A stretch of DNA of 37,999 nt from Archaeoglobaceae archaeon (GCA_027064525.1 JAMOPJ010000035.1:1-37999); one strand, 5' to 3'; shown: positions 15,622 through 23,698, counted from the stretch's first letter. Notes: a model not told the origin generated them from the sequence alone. A program made the numbers and translations.

Positions 15622-16172
15622 ACTATATCCCTCGAAGTGTCGATCTCAAGAACGCTCCTTTCGGTCTTAAACCTAACGTAGCTCGACAGCGATTGTCCGC
15701 CGATCATCTTTGGAATCGCAAACTTGTAAACGAACCTCTCGCCCATTCTTTCAGCCTCAACCAAAATTATTCCATTGCAAACGTATTTCAAAACGTTTAT
15801 AGTCTTTTCGTCGTAGTAATCCTTCAGAACAACGAGATAAACTATTAGGTTGTTTTTAATCGCCACATCTCTGATCTTGATTGCGTCCTCAATTCCGAAC
15901 GTGAACTCTACCAATACCTTGCAGTTCGCGAGCTTCTCCAAATCTTCCAACTTCTCGATTATTATTGCATTGAATCCTAAAATTCTGAGCTCCTCTTCAA
16001 CGATGTCCGGAGACTTGAGGGATGGAAGGTAGTAGTTTCCGTCGCTGAGGTTGTATATCAAAAGTTCTGGTGATGCCAGAGGGTCAACTAAGATCAAAAT
16101 CACCGATGGTGAGGGGAATCCTCCGATGGCTCTATCTATAACTCTGATTCCGCTCTTGACTAAATCAACGAT
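15618..16172 (-). CDS. KaiC/ArlH-like RecA-fold protein lacking the Walker A motif
   Basis: The reading frame has its first ATG/GTG/TTG at GTG 16103 (161 aa), but upstream in-frame sequence VDLVKSGIRVIDRAIGG matches the beginning of KaiC/ArlH domains. A strong GGGGGTG (16184-16178) ends 5 nt before ATC 16172, giving 184 aa; an ATC start is therefore proposed with caution. Where KaiC proteins carry G-x4-GK-T, this one has LILVDPLASPELL, so no P-loop. The equivalent of Walker B (VLVEFTFGIED) is also altered, while the last strands (GIILVEAERMGERFVYKFAI, IGGQSLSSYVRFK) keep the family pattern. It sits after ATPase and platform genes, as arlH neighbours arlI/arlJ. Probably a non-hydrolysing structural partner of the ATPase. 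Confidence 0.65.
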   Translation of the reverse strand: MVDLVKSGIRVIDRAIGGFPSPSVILILVDPLASPELLIYNLSDGNYYLPSLKSPDIVEEELRILGFNAIIIEKLEDLEKLANCKVLVEFTFGIEDAIKIRDVAIKNNLIVYLVVLKDYYDEKTINVLKYVCNGIILVEAERMGERFVYKFAIPKMIGGQSLSSYVRFKTERSVLEIDTSRDIV

Positions 16173-18076
16173 ACCAACACCCCCAGAGTAACTATCAGCA
16201 TGATTATCGAATGCTTGATTCCGCTCAGCGGGTCTCCTTCACCCATCACTCCGGCAACTATTCCGGAGAACAGTCCTTGGAATAAAGTGGCTTGGCTCAT
16301 AACCCATATCAGCTCGTCCTTGCTGACAGTCTTCTTGAAAATTCCACCACCGGACTGGAACATCGACGGGAAGAACTTCGTGAACAGCATATACATTATG
16401 CCCAAGAATGCGAAGAACGCTATGTAAATTATGATCACGTAGATCAGCATGCTTATTTTCCTTTCCCTCGCAAGCGTTCTTTCGAGCTCGGCATCCCTCG
16501 CACACAGATGTAAAGCTTCGGTCAGATCTCCTCCGATTCGCAAAACGTCCATCAAAACTACAACGACCCTTGTCAACGCTGGAACTTTGAGTCTGTTGCT
16601 GAACTTCGCAAAAGCTTCAACCAATCCGGCACCCCACTCTACATCTCTCTGCATCTTATTGACTTCTTCGTATATCCCTCCCTTTCCAGTCTCTGCAACT
16701 ATCTCGATCGCCTGCTGAAGCGTAGCTCCGGTAGCACATATTCCGGCTAAATCTTTCAGAAACTCCGGTATCTGCTCCTTGATTCTGCTCAGCCATCTCT
16801 TCTTCATTTCGTGGAAGAATGATAGAGGAGCTAAGGCGATTATTATGGCAATTACGACTGCAAATTCGGGACGGATCGCGTGGATTGCCAAAATCAAGTA
16901 TATTAAAGCGACGGGGATGGAGAATACCAGCGAATAAATCGGTTGTTCTCTGATAACGTGAAGGGGAGCTTCCAGAAGCTGGAGACTCTTTTTCTTCTTC
17001 AAAGCCCTAACGAACCTCTGGTAGAGCTCGCTTCTCTGAACCTCTTCCGTTGGCTCCATCCTCTCCTCCTCAACCTCAAGGATCGCAACTCTCTCTGTGC
17101 CCTTTGGTGTTATGAAGTAGATGAGGCCAGCGAAGGAAATCGATCCTAAAGGAACCATGATGTAGGCGAGGGCATACATCGTCGAGATATCTCCGCTACC
17201 CATCGCAAGCATTATGCTCTCGATTATGAATAGGAAGAGTGGAGTAGCCACGGCTGCGGTAACGTAAGCTTCCGCAAGCAAAGCGAGCGTATCCAAAAAA
17301 CCTTTCTGTTCGACTCTGGCCTTTTCCGCGTATTGCTCCGATTTTCCAGCCAAGAATACCGATATGTCTCCACCGCTGTCTATTGTTGTAAGCAAACCGC
17401 TGATAAGCTCCTTTAGAGTTGGGGATGGCGTTATGTCGTAAAGCTCCATCATAGCTGAATGAAGATCCATACCAAAGAACTCCATGTGATAGACGACGAA
17501 CTGAAACTCCCTTGCGACCTCACCATACGTTTCCTCATGGTTCGCGAGTGAGTAGATGATGTCGAGCACGCTCACTCCTCCTCTGCTCAAGGCGAACATG
17601 TAGTTCACGGCGTATGGCAACATCCTCTCGATCTCTCTCTTTCTCTCATCGACCTTTATTGAAGGATAAAGCAAGAATAGGCCATAGACAAGGTAGTAGA
17701 AGAGAGTTGTAAAGAGAAGAATTATGATAACCATCAAGACGTAGTTTCCAACGTCTCCGAGGCTTATCGTTATCTTCGGTAAGGAGGGAAGACTTATGGG
17801 CAAACTGTAGGGAACTTCGGGCTTGTAAACGTTCGTGAATATCTTCATCAGCTGAGGTTTTATGAAGGGATAAACGATCATCCCTGTTATCGCGCCAAAA
17901 ACGGCTGAGATTACACTATACAGCTTGGCTTCAGCCAAGTAGTAGTCGTAGGTCTTAGGAATCCTCGCCGATTTGAGAAGGCGATCTAACTTCGCATACT
18001 TCGATTTCTCGGCCTTTAGCTTTTTTCCGAAAATCGAATACGCCAGCCTGCTTATCTTAGCTTCTGGCGGCTTCAT
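16160..18076 (-). CDS. type IV pilus/secretion platform membrane protein (TadC/GspF/ArlJ family)
   Basis: A 638-aa polytopic protein forming the membrane base on which the secretion ATPase acts. It contains two T2SF-type modules: residues about 150-290 (MLPYAVNYMFALSRGGVSVLD ... SGGDISVFLAGKSEQYAEKA) and about 450-575 (QIPEFLKDLAGICATGATLQQ ... IGGDLTEALHLCARDAELER), each followed by membrane helices, plus helices near the N-terminus. Double-module proteins of this size are typical of euryarchaeal pilus loci. ATG 18076 overlaps the ATPase end by 20 bases. The TAG stop at 16160-16162 overlaps the proposed start of the ArlH-like gene. Confidence 0.93.
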   Translation of the reverse strand: MKPPEAKISRLAYSIFGKKLKAEKSKYAKLDRLLKSARIPKTYDYYLAEAKLYSVISAVFGAITGMIVYPFIKPQLMKIFTNVYKPEVPYSLPISLPSLPKITISLGDVGNYVLMVIIILLFTTLFYYLVYGLFLLYPSIKVDERKREIERMLPYAVNYMFALSRGGVSVLDIIYSLANHEETYGEVAREFQFVVYHMEFFGMDLHSAMMELYDITPSPTLKELISGLLTTIDSGGDISVFLAGKSEQYAEKARVEQKGFLDTLALLAEAYVTAAVATPLFLFIIESIMLAMGSGDISTMYALAYIMVPLGSISFAGLIYFITPKGTERVAILEVEEERMEPTEEVQRSELYQRFVRALKKKKSLQLLEAPLHVIREQPIYSLVFSIPVALIYLILAIHAIRPEFAVVIAIIIALAPLSFFHEMKKRWLSRIKEQIPEFLKDLAGICATGATLQQAIEIVAETGKGGIYEEVNKMQRDVEWGAGLVEAFAKFSNRLKVPALTRVVVVLMDVLRIGGDLTEALHLCARDAELERTLARERKISMLIYVIIIYIAFFAFLGIMYMLFTKFFPSMFQSGGGIFKKTVSKDELIWVMSQATLFQGLFSGIVAGVMGEGDPLSGIKHSIIMLIVTLGVLVSLI

Positions 18077-19784
18077 ACTCCTCTACCATCTTGAAAACTT
18101 CCTCCGGATTGGCATGATATGCTTTTATGAATCTCAAGAACTCGTGGGCAGTGATACCTTTTTCTACCATATACTCTAAGATCACTCTCCTTTTTTCGAA
18201 CTCCTCTACGAGCCTTCTTTCATCCCAAGCCTTGAACAGCATTATGTCTCTCATGACTTTCGAGCTCCAGACATCGTTGAGTAGGAATCGATGCGAATCT
18301 GTCATCGGATCCCATTTGAATATCGTCATCGTCTTTATGTTCTTGGTAACCGGATCTATCTCCGTGATCTCCGCGATCTCCAAGTTCCTCCTAACTTTTC
18401 TTCCTCCCACAAACGTCTGAGCCTGAACGCTGACTATGTCCAAAGCGGAGATCATCGAACGCGGAACGCTCAGCGGTGGATATTCGAGTCTGTGAATCGC
18501 TGCCTCAACCGAATCTGCATGGAAAGTTGAGAGGGTCGTATGGCCTGTGCTCATAGCCTGGAAGAGGGTTTGGGCTTCTCTTCCTCTGACCTCACCGACT
18601 ATTATGTATTCCGGCCTCTGCCTCAACGCAGCTCTTAGCAGATCATACATGTCGATTTTACCCCTCTCACCCTCTGTGAAGCTCTCTCTCGTTACCGCAG
18701 GGATCCAGTTCATGTGAGGGAGTTTTAGCTCTCTCGTATCCTCTATGGTGACTATCTTGGCGTTGAGCGGGATAAAGAGAGCTACAGCGTTCAAAGAGGT
18801 AGTCTTACCGCTTGCAGTTCCACCTACAAAGAGCATGCTCTTTCCATTCTCCGCAGCGAGCCAAAGGTAGGCCATCTGCTCTGCGGAGAACGTTCCCCAC
18901 CTGATCAGATCGACGGGGGTGATCAAGACCTCTCTGAACTTTCTTATCGTGAATGTGCTACCTCTCGTCGTAACATCCTTGCCCAACGTTAGCTGAATCC
19001 TGCTCCCATCTGGGAGAGTGGCATCAACGAGCGGGTTAGATGTTGATATGTGCTTCCCACTTCGCTGGGCGAGTCTTATCACAAAGGAATCGAGTTCTCT
19101 TCTGTCGAACTTTATGTTCGTTTGCATGTTTCCGTAGTTCCAGTGATAGACGAAGATAGGAATGTTCCAGCCATCGCAGGATATGTCTTCGATATATGGA
19201 TCTCTCATTATCCCATCGATCTTGTAAAACCCTATGAAGTCTCTCCTTATGTAGTAGAAGAACTTGTGGAAGGTCTGCTTGTCCACATAGAGATCGTATT
19301 CTTCCAAAACCTCTTCAAGAGCTTTCTCAAGTGTTCTCTCCTTGTCCGTCTTTTTGGTTTCGGAAACCTTGCCGTATACGAGCTTGTTTCGAACGAGTTC
19401 CTTCACTTCATAAAGAAGATATCTCTCAGCCTTATCGAGCAACGGTTCTGAGAGGAAGTAAAGATGATCGTTTGTTTCCTTGCTGAAGAGAATGAAAACC
19501 TTTGCGAATGGCCTATAAACCCAGTATTCCTCCACGATTTCATAACCGCTTGGGAAGGAGGTATCCAAGAACTCCTCAATCGTTCCGTATTTAGCTACTT
19601 CCCTAACCTGCTTGAAGAGTTCGGAAATTTCCTCAACTTCGATCTCTTTAAGAACGTCCGTAATATCTTCTAAAACTTTATCCGAAATCTTATCTGGAGC
19701 TTTAACTTCACTAACCACTTCCACAAGCTTCTGTTTTGATACCCTCTTGGGCATGATACGTTTAACCTTACCTTCTTCAGCCAT
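18057..19784 (-). CDS. type IV pilus/secretion ATPase (GspE/TadA/ArlI family)
   Basis: A 575-aa cytosolic motor ATPase powering pilin assembly. Walker A VGGTASGKTTSLN lies near residue 318; the Asp box TIEDTREL, Walker B EYIIVGEVRGREA and His box STGHTTLSTFHADS follow in the right order. The N-terminal 200 residues are a lineage-specific domain rich in charged helices, and DATLPDGSRIQLTLG is the usual strand before the ATPase core. ATG 19784 (MAEEGKVKRIM) is preceded by GATGAGGGGAAAGTT, an SD-like run. It begins the core of the minus-strand operon after the 156-aa anchor protein. Whether the product builds pili or a secretion fibre cannot be told. Confidence 0.95.
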   Translation of the reverse strand: MAEEGKVKRIMPKRVSKQKLVEVVSEVKAPDKISDKVLEDITDVLKEIEVEEISELFKQVREVAKYGTIEEFLDTSFPSGYEIVEEYWVYRPFAKVFILFSKETNDHLYFLSEPLLDKAERYLLYEVKELVRNKLVYGKVSETKKTDKERTLEKALEEVLEEYDLYVDKQTFHKFFYYIRRDFIGFYKIDGIMRDPYIEDISCDGWNIPIFVYHWNYGNMQTNIKFDRRELDSFVIRLAQRSGKHISTSNPLVDATLPDGSRIQLTLGKDVTTRGSTFTIRKFREVLITPVDLIRWGTFSAEQMAYLWLAAENGKSMLFVGGTASGKTTSLNAVALFIPLNAKIVTIEDTRELKLPHMNWIPAVTRESFTEGERGKIDMYDLLRAALRQRPEYIIVGEVRGREAQTLFQAMSTGHTTLSTFHADSVEAAIHRLEYPPLSVPRSMISALDIVSVQAQTFVGGRKVRRNLEIAEITEIDPVTKNIKTMTIFKWDPMTDSHRFLLNDVWSSKVMRDIMLFKAWDERRLVEEFEKRRVILEYMVEKGITAHEFLRFIKAYHANPEEVFKMVEEYEAARS

Positions 19785-19803
19785 AACTTTCCCCTCATCA
19801 CAA

Positions 19804-20274
19804 TTATGATACTATACTCTTTATCATCTCTGTAGTTTTGTCCTTAATAATCTTTTTTGCTATCCTTCTGGCACTCCTGACATCAACGGGTCTGTCGGAC
19901 TTTATATAGATAAAGCCGTTTTCAAGTTTTACAAAAGTTTCGCATTTATCCGATTCGACCACCACCCTATCCGCATACGGAAAAACGTAGAATGGATCGA
20001 CGAGCGTCTCCTTTCCAGTCGTATAAACTATCTCACCGAAACCGTTGGCTATTACGATCTCGTCGAACTTTCTATCCTTTTTCTCCTCTTCCTCATCTTC
20101 GATCTTCTCGAACTCTTCGAGCTCTTCTTCGATCTCCGCAAGAACACCTTTTGCCTTTAGATCTTTGAGTCTGACCACTTTAATTTCAGATTCGCTCTCC
20201 TTCCTTCTTTTTATGATTAGAATGATTATCGCAACAATTAAGATGATTAGGAGAAGCATCAGGGGAATATCCAT
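19804..20274 (-). CDS. membrane-anchored protein with acidic coiled coil, first gene of pilus operon
   Basis: A 156-aa protein: an N-terminal helix (IPLMLLLIILIVAIIILII) followed at once by KRRK, so the body is cytosolic; a Glu/Lys coiled-coil (about residues 48-70, EIEEELEEFEKIEDEEEE); then an alpha/beta domain (FDEIVIANGFGEIVYTTGKE, DRVVVESDKCETFVKLENGF, SARRIAKKIIKDKTTEMI). The soluble part faintly resembles roadblock/longin-type dimer domains, but I would not assign it. Its place ahead of the ATPase suggests a tether between membrane and motor. Divergent from the first pilin-like gene over about 55 bases. Confidence 0.7.
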   Translation of the reverse strand: MDIPLMLLLIILIVAIIILIIKRRKESESEIKVVRLKDLKAKGVLAEIEEELEEFEKIEDEEEEKKDRKFDEIVIANGFGEIVYTTGKETLVDPFYVFPYADRVVVESDKCETFVKLENGFIYIKSDRPVDVRSARRIAKKIIKDKTTEMIKSIVS

Positions 20275-20329
20275 GATAAAATGATACCAATTAGCTTTAT
20301 TTAATATTTACCCTTCGATGCAAAGCTTT

Positions 20330-21061
20330 ATGTTCTTTAAAAGCGGAAGTTGTTATGTGAATTCGAAGGGACAGATGAGCGTCGATCTCCTTATAGCTGT
20401 GGCGATAATGGTTCTGTCGATAACGATGGCATCCTATTACGTCATCTCAGCCTTCGTTCCCTATTCAAGTAGGGATATCGATCTCCAAGCTTCAGCTTAC
20501 AGAATCGCAATGATTCTGAGCGAGGATGGAGGTCTCTGGGCTACCGGAAACCAATTGCTCGAGTCGGATTGGGCTGTTAAGGTTCTGCAAGATATGAATC
20601 ATGGAGACTACCAAGATATCGCCGATAGTCTGAAAAGGATAGGGCTGGCGAACACCTCCACGACTTATCTGACCAAGCTGAGTTATGAGGTCAAAATTCC
20701 ATGTTACTTGAATGAAACTAAGGTTGATCTTTTTTTCAATTACGATCTGTGGAATAGAACTTGGAACTCCACTACATTGGTTAACCAGTATGATAACTGT
20801 CTAGATTATCTAGCAACACTTATAGGGCTAAACTCTACGATCAAACACTATCGCTACAATATATCCATTTGTGATATGGGGGGTCATATCGTGAATAACT
20901 GGACGATAGGCTATCCCTTATACGTCAATGGAGAGTTCATCCCCAAAGAGTTTGGAAAGTTCGAGAGGATCGTCGTGATTGATTGTGATTACGATCCAAA
21001 TGTAAATAAATCTCAAGATCTCGCAAAATCGCTGAGAAGACTCGTAGTTTACGTGTGGTGA
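20330..21061 (+). CDS. pilin-like protein 1 (class III signal peptide)
   Basis: A 243-aa exported protein. The prepilin-peptidase site is NSKG followed by QMSVDLLIAVAIMVLSI, the canonical archaeal class III signal: basic, Gly, then Gln and a hydrophobic helix that stays on the mature protein. ATG 20330 would be leaderless (TTATTTAATATTTA 25-30 bases upstream). GTG 20357 (MNSKGQ...) with GGAAG upstream would give a more compact leader, 234 aa. The external domain has several N-glycosylation sequons (NTS, NETK, NRTW, NSTT, NISI, NWTI) and four or more cysteines. The first of five consecutive pilin-like genes; probably a minor component or adhesin given its size. Confidence 0.82.
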   Translation: MFFKSGSCYVNSKGQMSVDLLIAVAIMVLSITMASYYVISAFVPYSSRDIDLQASAYRIAMILSEDGGLWATGNQLLESDWAVKVLQDMNHGDYQDIADSLKRIGLANTSTTYLTKLSYEVKIPCYLNETKVDLFFNYDLWNRTWNSTTLVNQYDNCLDYLATLIGLNSTIKHYRYNISICDMGGHIVNNWTIGYPLYVNGEFIPKEFGKFERIVVIDCDYDPNVNKSQDLAKSLRRLVVYVW

Positions 21062-21066
21062 TAAAC

Positions 21067-21510
21067 ATGAACAAGAGAGGCCAGATGTATACGCTCGAAG
21101 CTCTGCTGGCATCTCTGATAATTTTCGGAGTAGTCATATTCGCCATCAACGCATCACCTCAGTTCGGAACGGAAACGAAGGAGTTTACAAGTTTCCAGTT
21201 AAAGAAATACGCCGATGACATTTTGGAAATATTGGATTTAGAGAGGAGTTATCCCCCAACAGAAGAGCATACAAGTCTACTTTCAGAGTGGCTTGAAGGA
21301 AAAAATATTATTGATTGGTCGGCAATTGAACAAAATTTAAGAGAAAATCTTAGTATCATGATGCACGTTGAAGTTTTAGCTCCAAACGGAACTGTGGTAT
21401 ATTGTTATGGACCACCACCTCCGGAAGGGGCAGTTTCGAGCTTTAGGGTTGTTCCTGTCTCGACTTCTCCTTACGCTTACGAGGTTAGACTCTATCTGTG
21501 GTTCGTGTGA
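21067..21510 (+). CDS. pilin-like protein 2 (class III signal peptide)
   Basis: A 147-aa protein starting at ATG 21067 with GTGGTG six bases upstream; an in-frame GTG at 21055 is rejected because it precedes the SD. The leader is MNKRG followed by QMYTLEALLASLIIFGVVIFA, a textbook class III signal with the conserved Glu at position +5 of the mature helix region. The remainder includes FTSFQLKKYADDILEILDLE, a Pro-rich segment (YGPPPPEG) and a C-terminal VRLYLWFV. Short and probably a minor or major subunit of the fibre. Confidence 0.83.
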   Translation: MNKRGQMYTLEALLASLIIFGVVIFAINASPQFGTETKEFTSFQLKKYADDILEILDLERSYPPTEEHTSLLSEWLEGKNIIDWSAIEQNLRENLSIMMHVEVLAPNGTVVYCYGPPPPEGAVSSFRVVPVSTSPYAYEVRLYLWFV

Positions 21511-21519
21511 GGTGATCTT

Positions 21520-21888
21520 ATGAATGATAGAAGAGGTCAGCTCCTCCTGCTTTCGGGGATGTTGATCGCGATGAGCGTCGCTCTGATTTCGCTATACCTC
21601 ACAACAGCATCGATTTCTGGTTATAGGGTTTCGTATTCTCCTTGGGATCTGCCTTATTACGAGATGAGAATGAGCGTTTATGAGGCCACGAGAGCTATAA
21701 AACTGTATAAAAGTTCAGATGTGATTTCGGAATTTTATCAAAATATGTCCAAGATATACGCGAGACATGGCTACTTCGTAGTTGCGCAGGCTAACAAAAC
21801 GGCTTCAGAAGATCTATACGAGCTCAATCTGACGTTTAAGACTGATAGAGTTAAGTTGGAGGTGAAGAAGAATGTTCCTACTTACTGA
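21520..21888 (+). CDS. pilin-like protein 3 (class III signal peptide)
   Basis: A 122-aa protein; GAGGTG ends 5 nt before ATG 21520. Leader MNDRRG is followed by QLLLLSGMLIAMSVALISLYL, again a basic-Gly-Gln cleavage site with a 20-residue helix. The helix lacks the early Glu of copies 2 and 5, as in some minor pilins that start assembly. The external part is short and helical (MRMSVYEATRAIKLYKSSD) and ends DRVKLEVKKNVPTY. Overlaps the next gene by 17 bases. Confidence 0.8.
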   Translation: MNDRRGQLLLLSGMLIAMSVALISLYLTTASISGYRVSYSPWDLPYYEMRMSVYEATRAIKLYKSSDVISEFYQNMSKIYARHGYFVVAQANKTASEDLYELNLTFKTDRVKLEVKKNVPTY

Positions 21889-22300
21889 CAGAAGAGGAGT
21901 CTCATCCTTGCTATTTATAATAATGACAATGTCTGCCTTTATCATGTTCATAGCTACCCTCCAGCTCTACAACGTGATGACAGATGCTCCGAAAAAAGTC
22001 GTTATAAGGCATCAGTTCGACGATATAGGTAACATACTCGCGAACGACGTTGTTGGGATTGTTCTTTCTCTTCCTCACGGTGGAAAGATAGAATACACAG
22101 AAATTCTGCCTGTTGACGTAGCTGGGCAGGGCTATTGGGTAGAGCTTAACTCGAGCAAGGAGTCTGTCAACGTTTCAACTTTCGGATACACGGCAAGGTA
22201 TATAATTGGTGGAATCAAATATGAGATAAACATGAGTTCGAGCATAAACGCTACTTCAAGCGGTGGTAAGATCGTTATCAAAGCGAACAGGCTGATATAG
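21872..22300 (+). CDS. pilin-like protein 4
   Basis: A 142-aa protein from ATG 21872, inside the end of the previous gene, with GGAGGTG seven bases upstream. Leader MFLLTDRRG is followed by VSSLLFIIMTMSAFIMFIATL; the residue after Gly is Val rather than Gln, as in haloarchaeal minor pilin-like families. The exterior is beta-rich with short Gly turns (SLPHGGKIEYTE, YIIGGIKYEINM) and sequons NSS, NVS, NMS, NAT. It may well be an assembly-priming subunit rather than the main fibre; that is inference. Confidence 0.78.
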   Translation: MFLLTDRRGVSSLLFIIMTMSAFIMFIATLQLYNVMTDAPKKVVIRHQFDDIGNILANDVVGIVLSLPHGGKIEYTEILPVDVAGQGYWVELNSSKESVNVSTFGYTARYIIGGIKYEINMSSSINATSSGGKIVIKANRLI

Positions 22301-22314
22301 TGGAGGTGTCCCGG

Positions 22315-23079
22315 CTGAACGGTAAGGCAGTTTCTGAGATTCTTGGATACATCTTAGTTTTGTCTGTGGTAGTTGCTACGATCACTGTTATCTATGCGGC
22401 CGGGATGCCGGCGATAAGAAGTCAGCAGGATATCGCGGTATTTAGAAGTATGGAGAATACCTTTTACGTTTTGCAGAACGTTGAGAGGTTAGTCGCCTAT
22501 AATATAACTCCAGAAAAGTCCGTTAGCGTTAGAGTTGAGGAGGGGTCTATTGCCGTTATTCCGGACTGGGGTTGGATAAACATAACTATTAAGCAAGGGC
22601 CTGTTCCTCCTACTACTATTAAATATGGTGTAATTGTCTATATTAGTAAAAATAATAAAGCAATTATTCTTGACAACGGAGCAATAATTGAATGTTATGG
22701 CGATCGCTGTTATATGGTGTCCAATCCGAGAATATTGAAGTGGAATAACTCAACAACATGTAATTTATATATTTCTGTGATAAATGTTTCAGGAGATCTG
22801 AGCTTTACTGGATATAAGTCTATTACGTTCAAGAATACTAACTCCATCATAATGCAACCAACTACTAAGTCTAAGGCTCAAACTGTTAATATTACAATTA
22901 ATATAGTTGGAGCCGATAAACTTGGACTAAATGCTACAGCCATAGAAGAAGCGTGGGTTAACTATCTTAAAAGCATTGGTGGTCAGGAGATTTGGGCAGG
23001 GCCAGGAAAATCGGCAAAATTTGATTATAAAAATATAAGTATTATAGTTGGTTGTTATAACATAACAGTCTCAGGCTGA
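22315..23079 (+). CDS. pilin-like protein 5, apparent CTG start
   Basis: A 254-aa protein. GTG codons at 22300 and 22306 are in frame, but the first lies before, and the second inside, the strong SD GGAGGTG (22302-22308). CTG 22315 sits 6 nt after it and yields MNGKAVSEILGYILVLSVVV, the standard 'short leader, basic-Ala, V-S-E-x-L-G' form of archaeal pilins with the conserved Glu. The exterior has repeated beta strands and about eight N-glycosylation sequons (e.g. NITI, NNST, NVSG, NATA, NITV), plus three C-terminal-half cysteine pairs. The middle of the gene is clearly more A/T-rich (22600-23060), often seen in fast-evolving surface genes. Confidence 0.8.
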   Translation: MNGKAVSEILGYILVLSVVVATITVIYAAGMPAIRSQQDIAVFRSMENTFYVLQNVERLVAYNITPEKSVSVRVEEGSIAVIPDWGWINITIKQGPVPPTTIKYGVIVYISKNNKAIILDNGAIIECYGDRCYMVSNPRILKWNNSTTCNLYISVINVSGDLSFTGYKSITFKNTNSIIMQPTTKSKAQTVNITINIVGADKLGLNATAIEEAWVNYLKSIGGQEIWAGPGKSAKFDYKNISIIVGCYNITVSG

Positions 23080-23088
23080 GGTGATAGA

Positions 23089-23217
23089 ATGGAAGACCTA
23101 CCCCAAGATAAGGTCTATTTCCAATGCAATACGTGTGGATACGTATTTCAGGAAGATCCGTTCAAATTTCCGATAGTTTGCCCGATGTGCGGAAGTGAGG
23201 ACGTTATTAAAATATGA
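23089..23217 (+). CDS. 42-aa zinc-ribbon (rubredoxin-like) protein
   Basis: ATG 23089 to TGA 23217, with a perfect SD (GAGGTG, 5 nt spacing) that overlaps the pilin 5 stop. The protein has two knuckles, CNTC at residues 13-16 and CPMC at 31-34, spaced as in one-metal zinc ribbons or rubredoxin-like domains; the segment between holds GYVFQEDPFKFPIV. It is too short to be anything but the metal-binding fold. Co-transcription with the pilin genes is suggested by spacing; whether it works with them or is only carried along is unknown. Confidence 0.85.
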   Translation: MEDLPQDKVYFQCNTCGYVFQEDPFKFPIVCPMCGSEDVIKI

Positions 23218-23326
23218 TTGCTGTAATTGATAAAATTTGAGATACTCAATAAAACGGGAAGACATTTAAAGTATGAATTTTGAGCTTGTGATGTATTGAT
23301 GTGCCCGCTCCGACAGTCAAACGTAT

Positions 23327-23698
23327 CTACTTTATGATTACAAATCTTAGACCGTATTCTCTAAAGATTTCAAAATCTGAATCACATGTGTAGAGAATCT
23401 TTGAGTGAGCTATTGCTGAAGATGCTATGAGCAAGTCCTTAACCTTTGGAACTTTTCCCTTTGATTTTAAATCTCTGTAAATCTTACCGGCGAACATCGC
23501 ACTTTTTTCATCGAATTCCAACTTTGGAATTCTTTCCAAAAATATTTCTTCCCTATCTTTTAGGCTTCCACAATAAAGTTCAAACAGCGTTATGACGGAA
23601 ATGCCATAAACTGTAGTCTCATCCTTCAATCTGTCCAAAATCCTTTTGTTTCCTTTGAATAACTCAATCACTATGCTTGTATCAAGGATTGCATCCAT
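23327..23698 (-). CDS. vapC: VapC-family PIN-domain toxin (RNase)
   Basis: A 123-aa PIN nuclease. Acidic metal-binding residues appear in [12 protein letters not shown] (Asp6), LFELYCGS (Glu), [14 protein letters not shown] (Asp) and CDSDFEIF (Asp). Targets of VapC toxins are tRNA, rRNA or mRNA, not predictable here. ATG 23698 lies within the end of vapB, with GGAGGCT five bases upstream, so toxin translation depends on antitoxin translation. The two genes form one module expressed towards the zinc-ribbon gene. Confidence 0.92.
   Translation of the reverse strand: MDAILDTSIVIELFKGNKRILDRLKDETTVYGISVITLFELYCGSLKDREEIFLERIPKLEFDEKSAMFAGKIYRDLKSKGKVPKVKDLLIASSAIAHSKILYTCDSDFEIFREYGLRFVIIK

Noticed and set aside
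16160-16513. Plus-strand and alternative minus frames within the platform protein C-terminus
   Set aside because: They are out of frame with a clearly coding T2SF module.
23218-23326. Short leaderless ORF MNFELVMY between the zinc ribbon and vapC
   Set aside because: Eight codons only, no further evidence; the 109-bp gap is most likely the transcript ends of the two convergent units.
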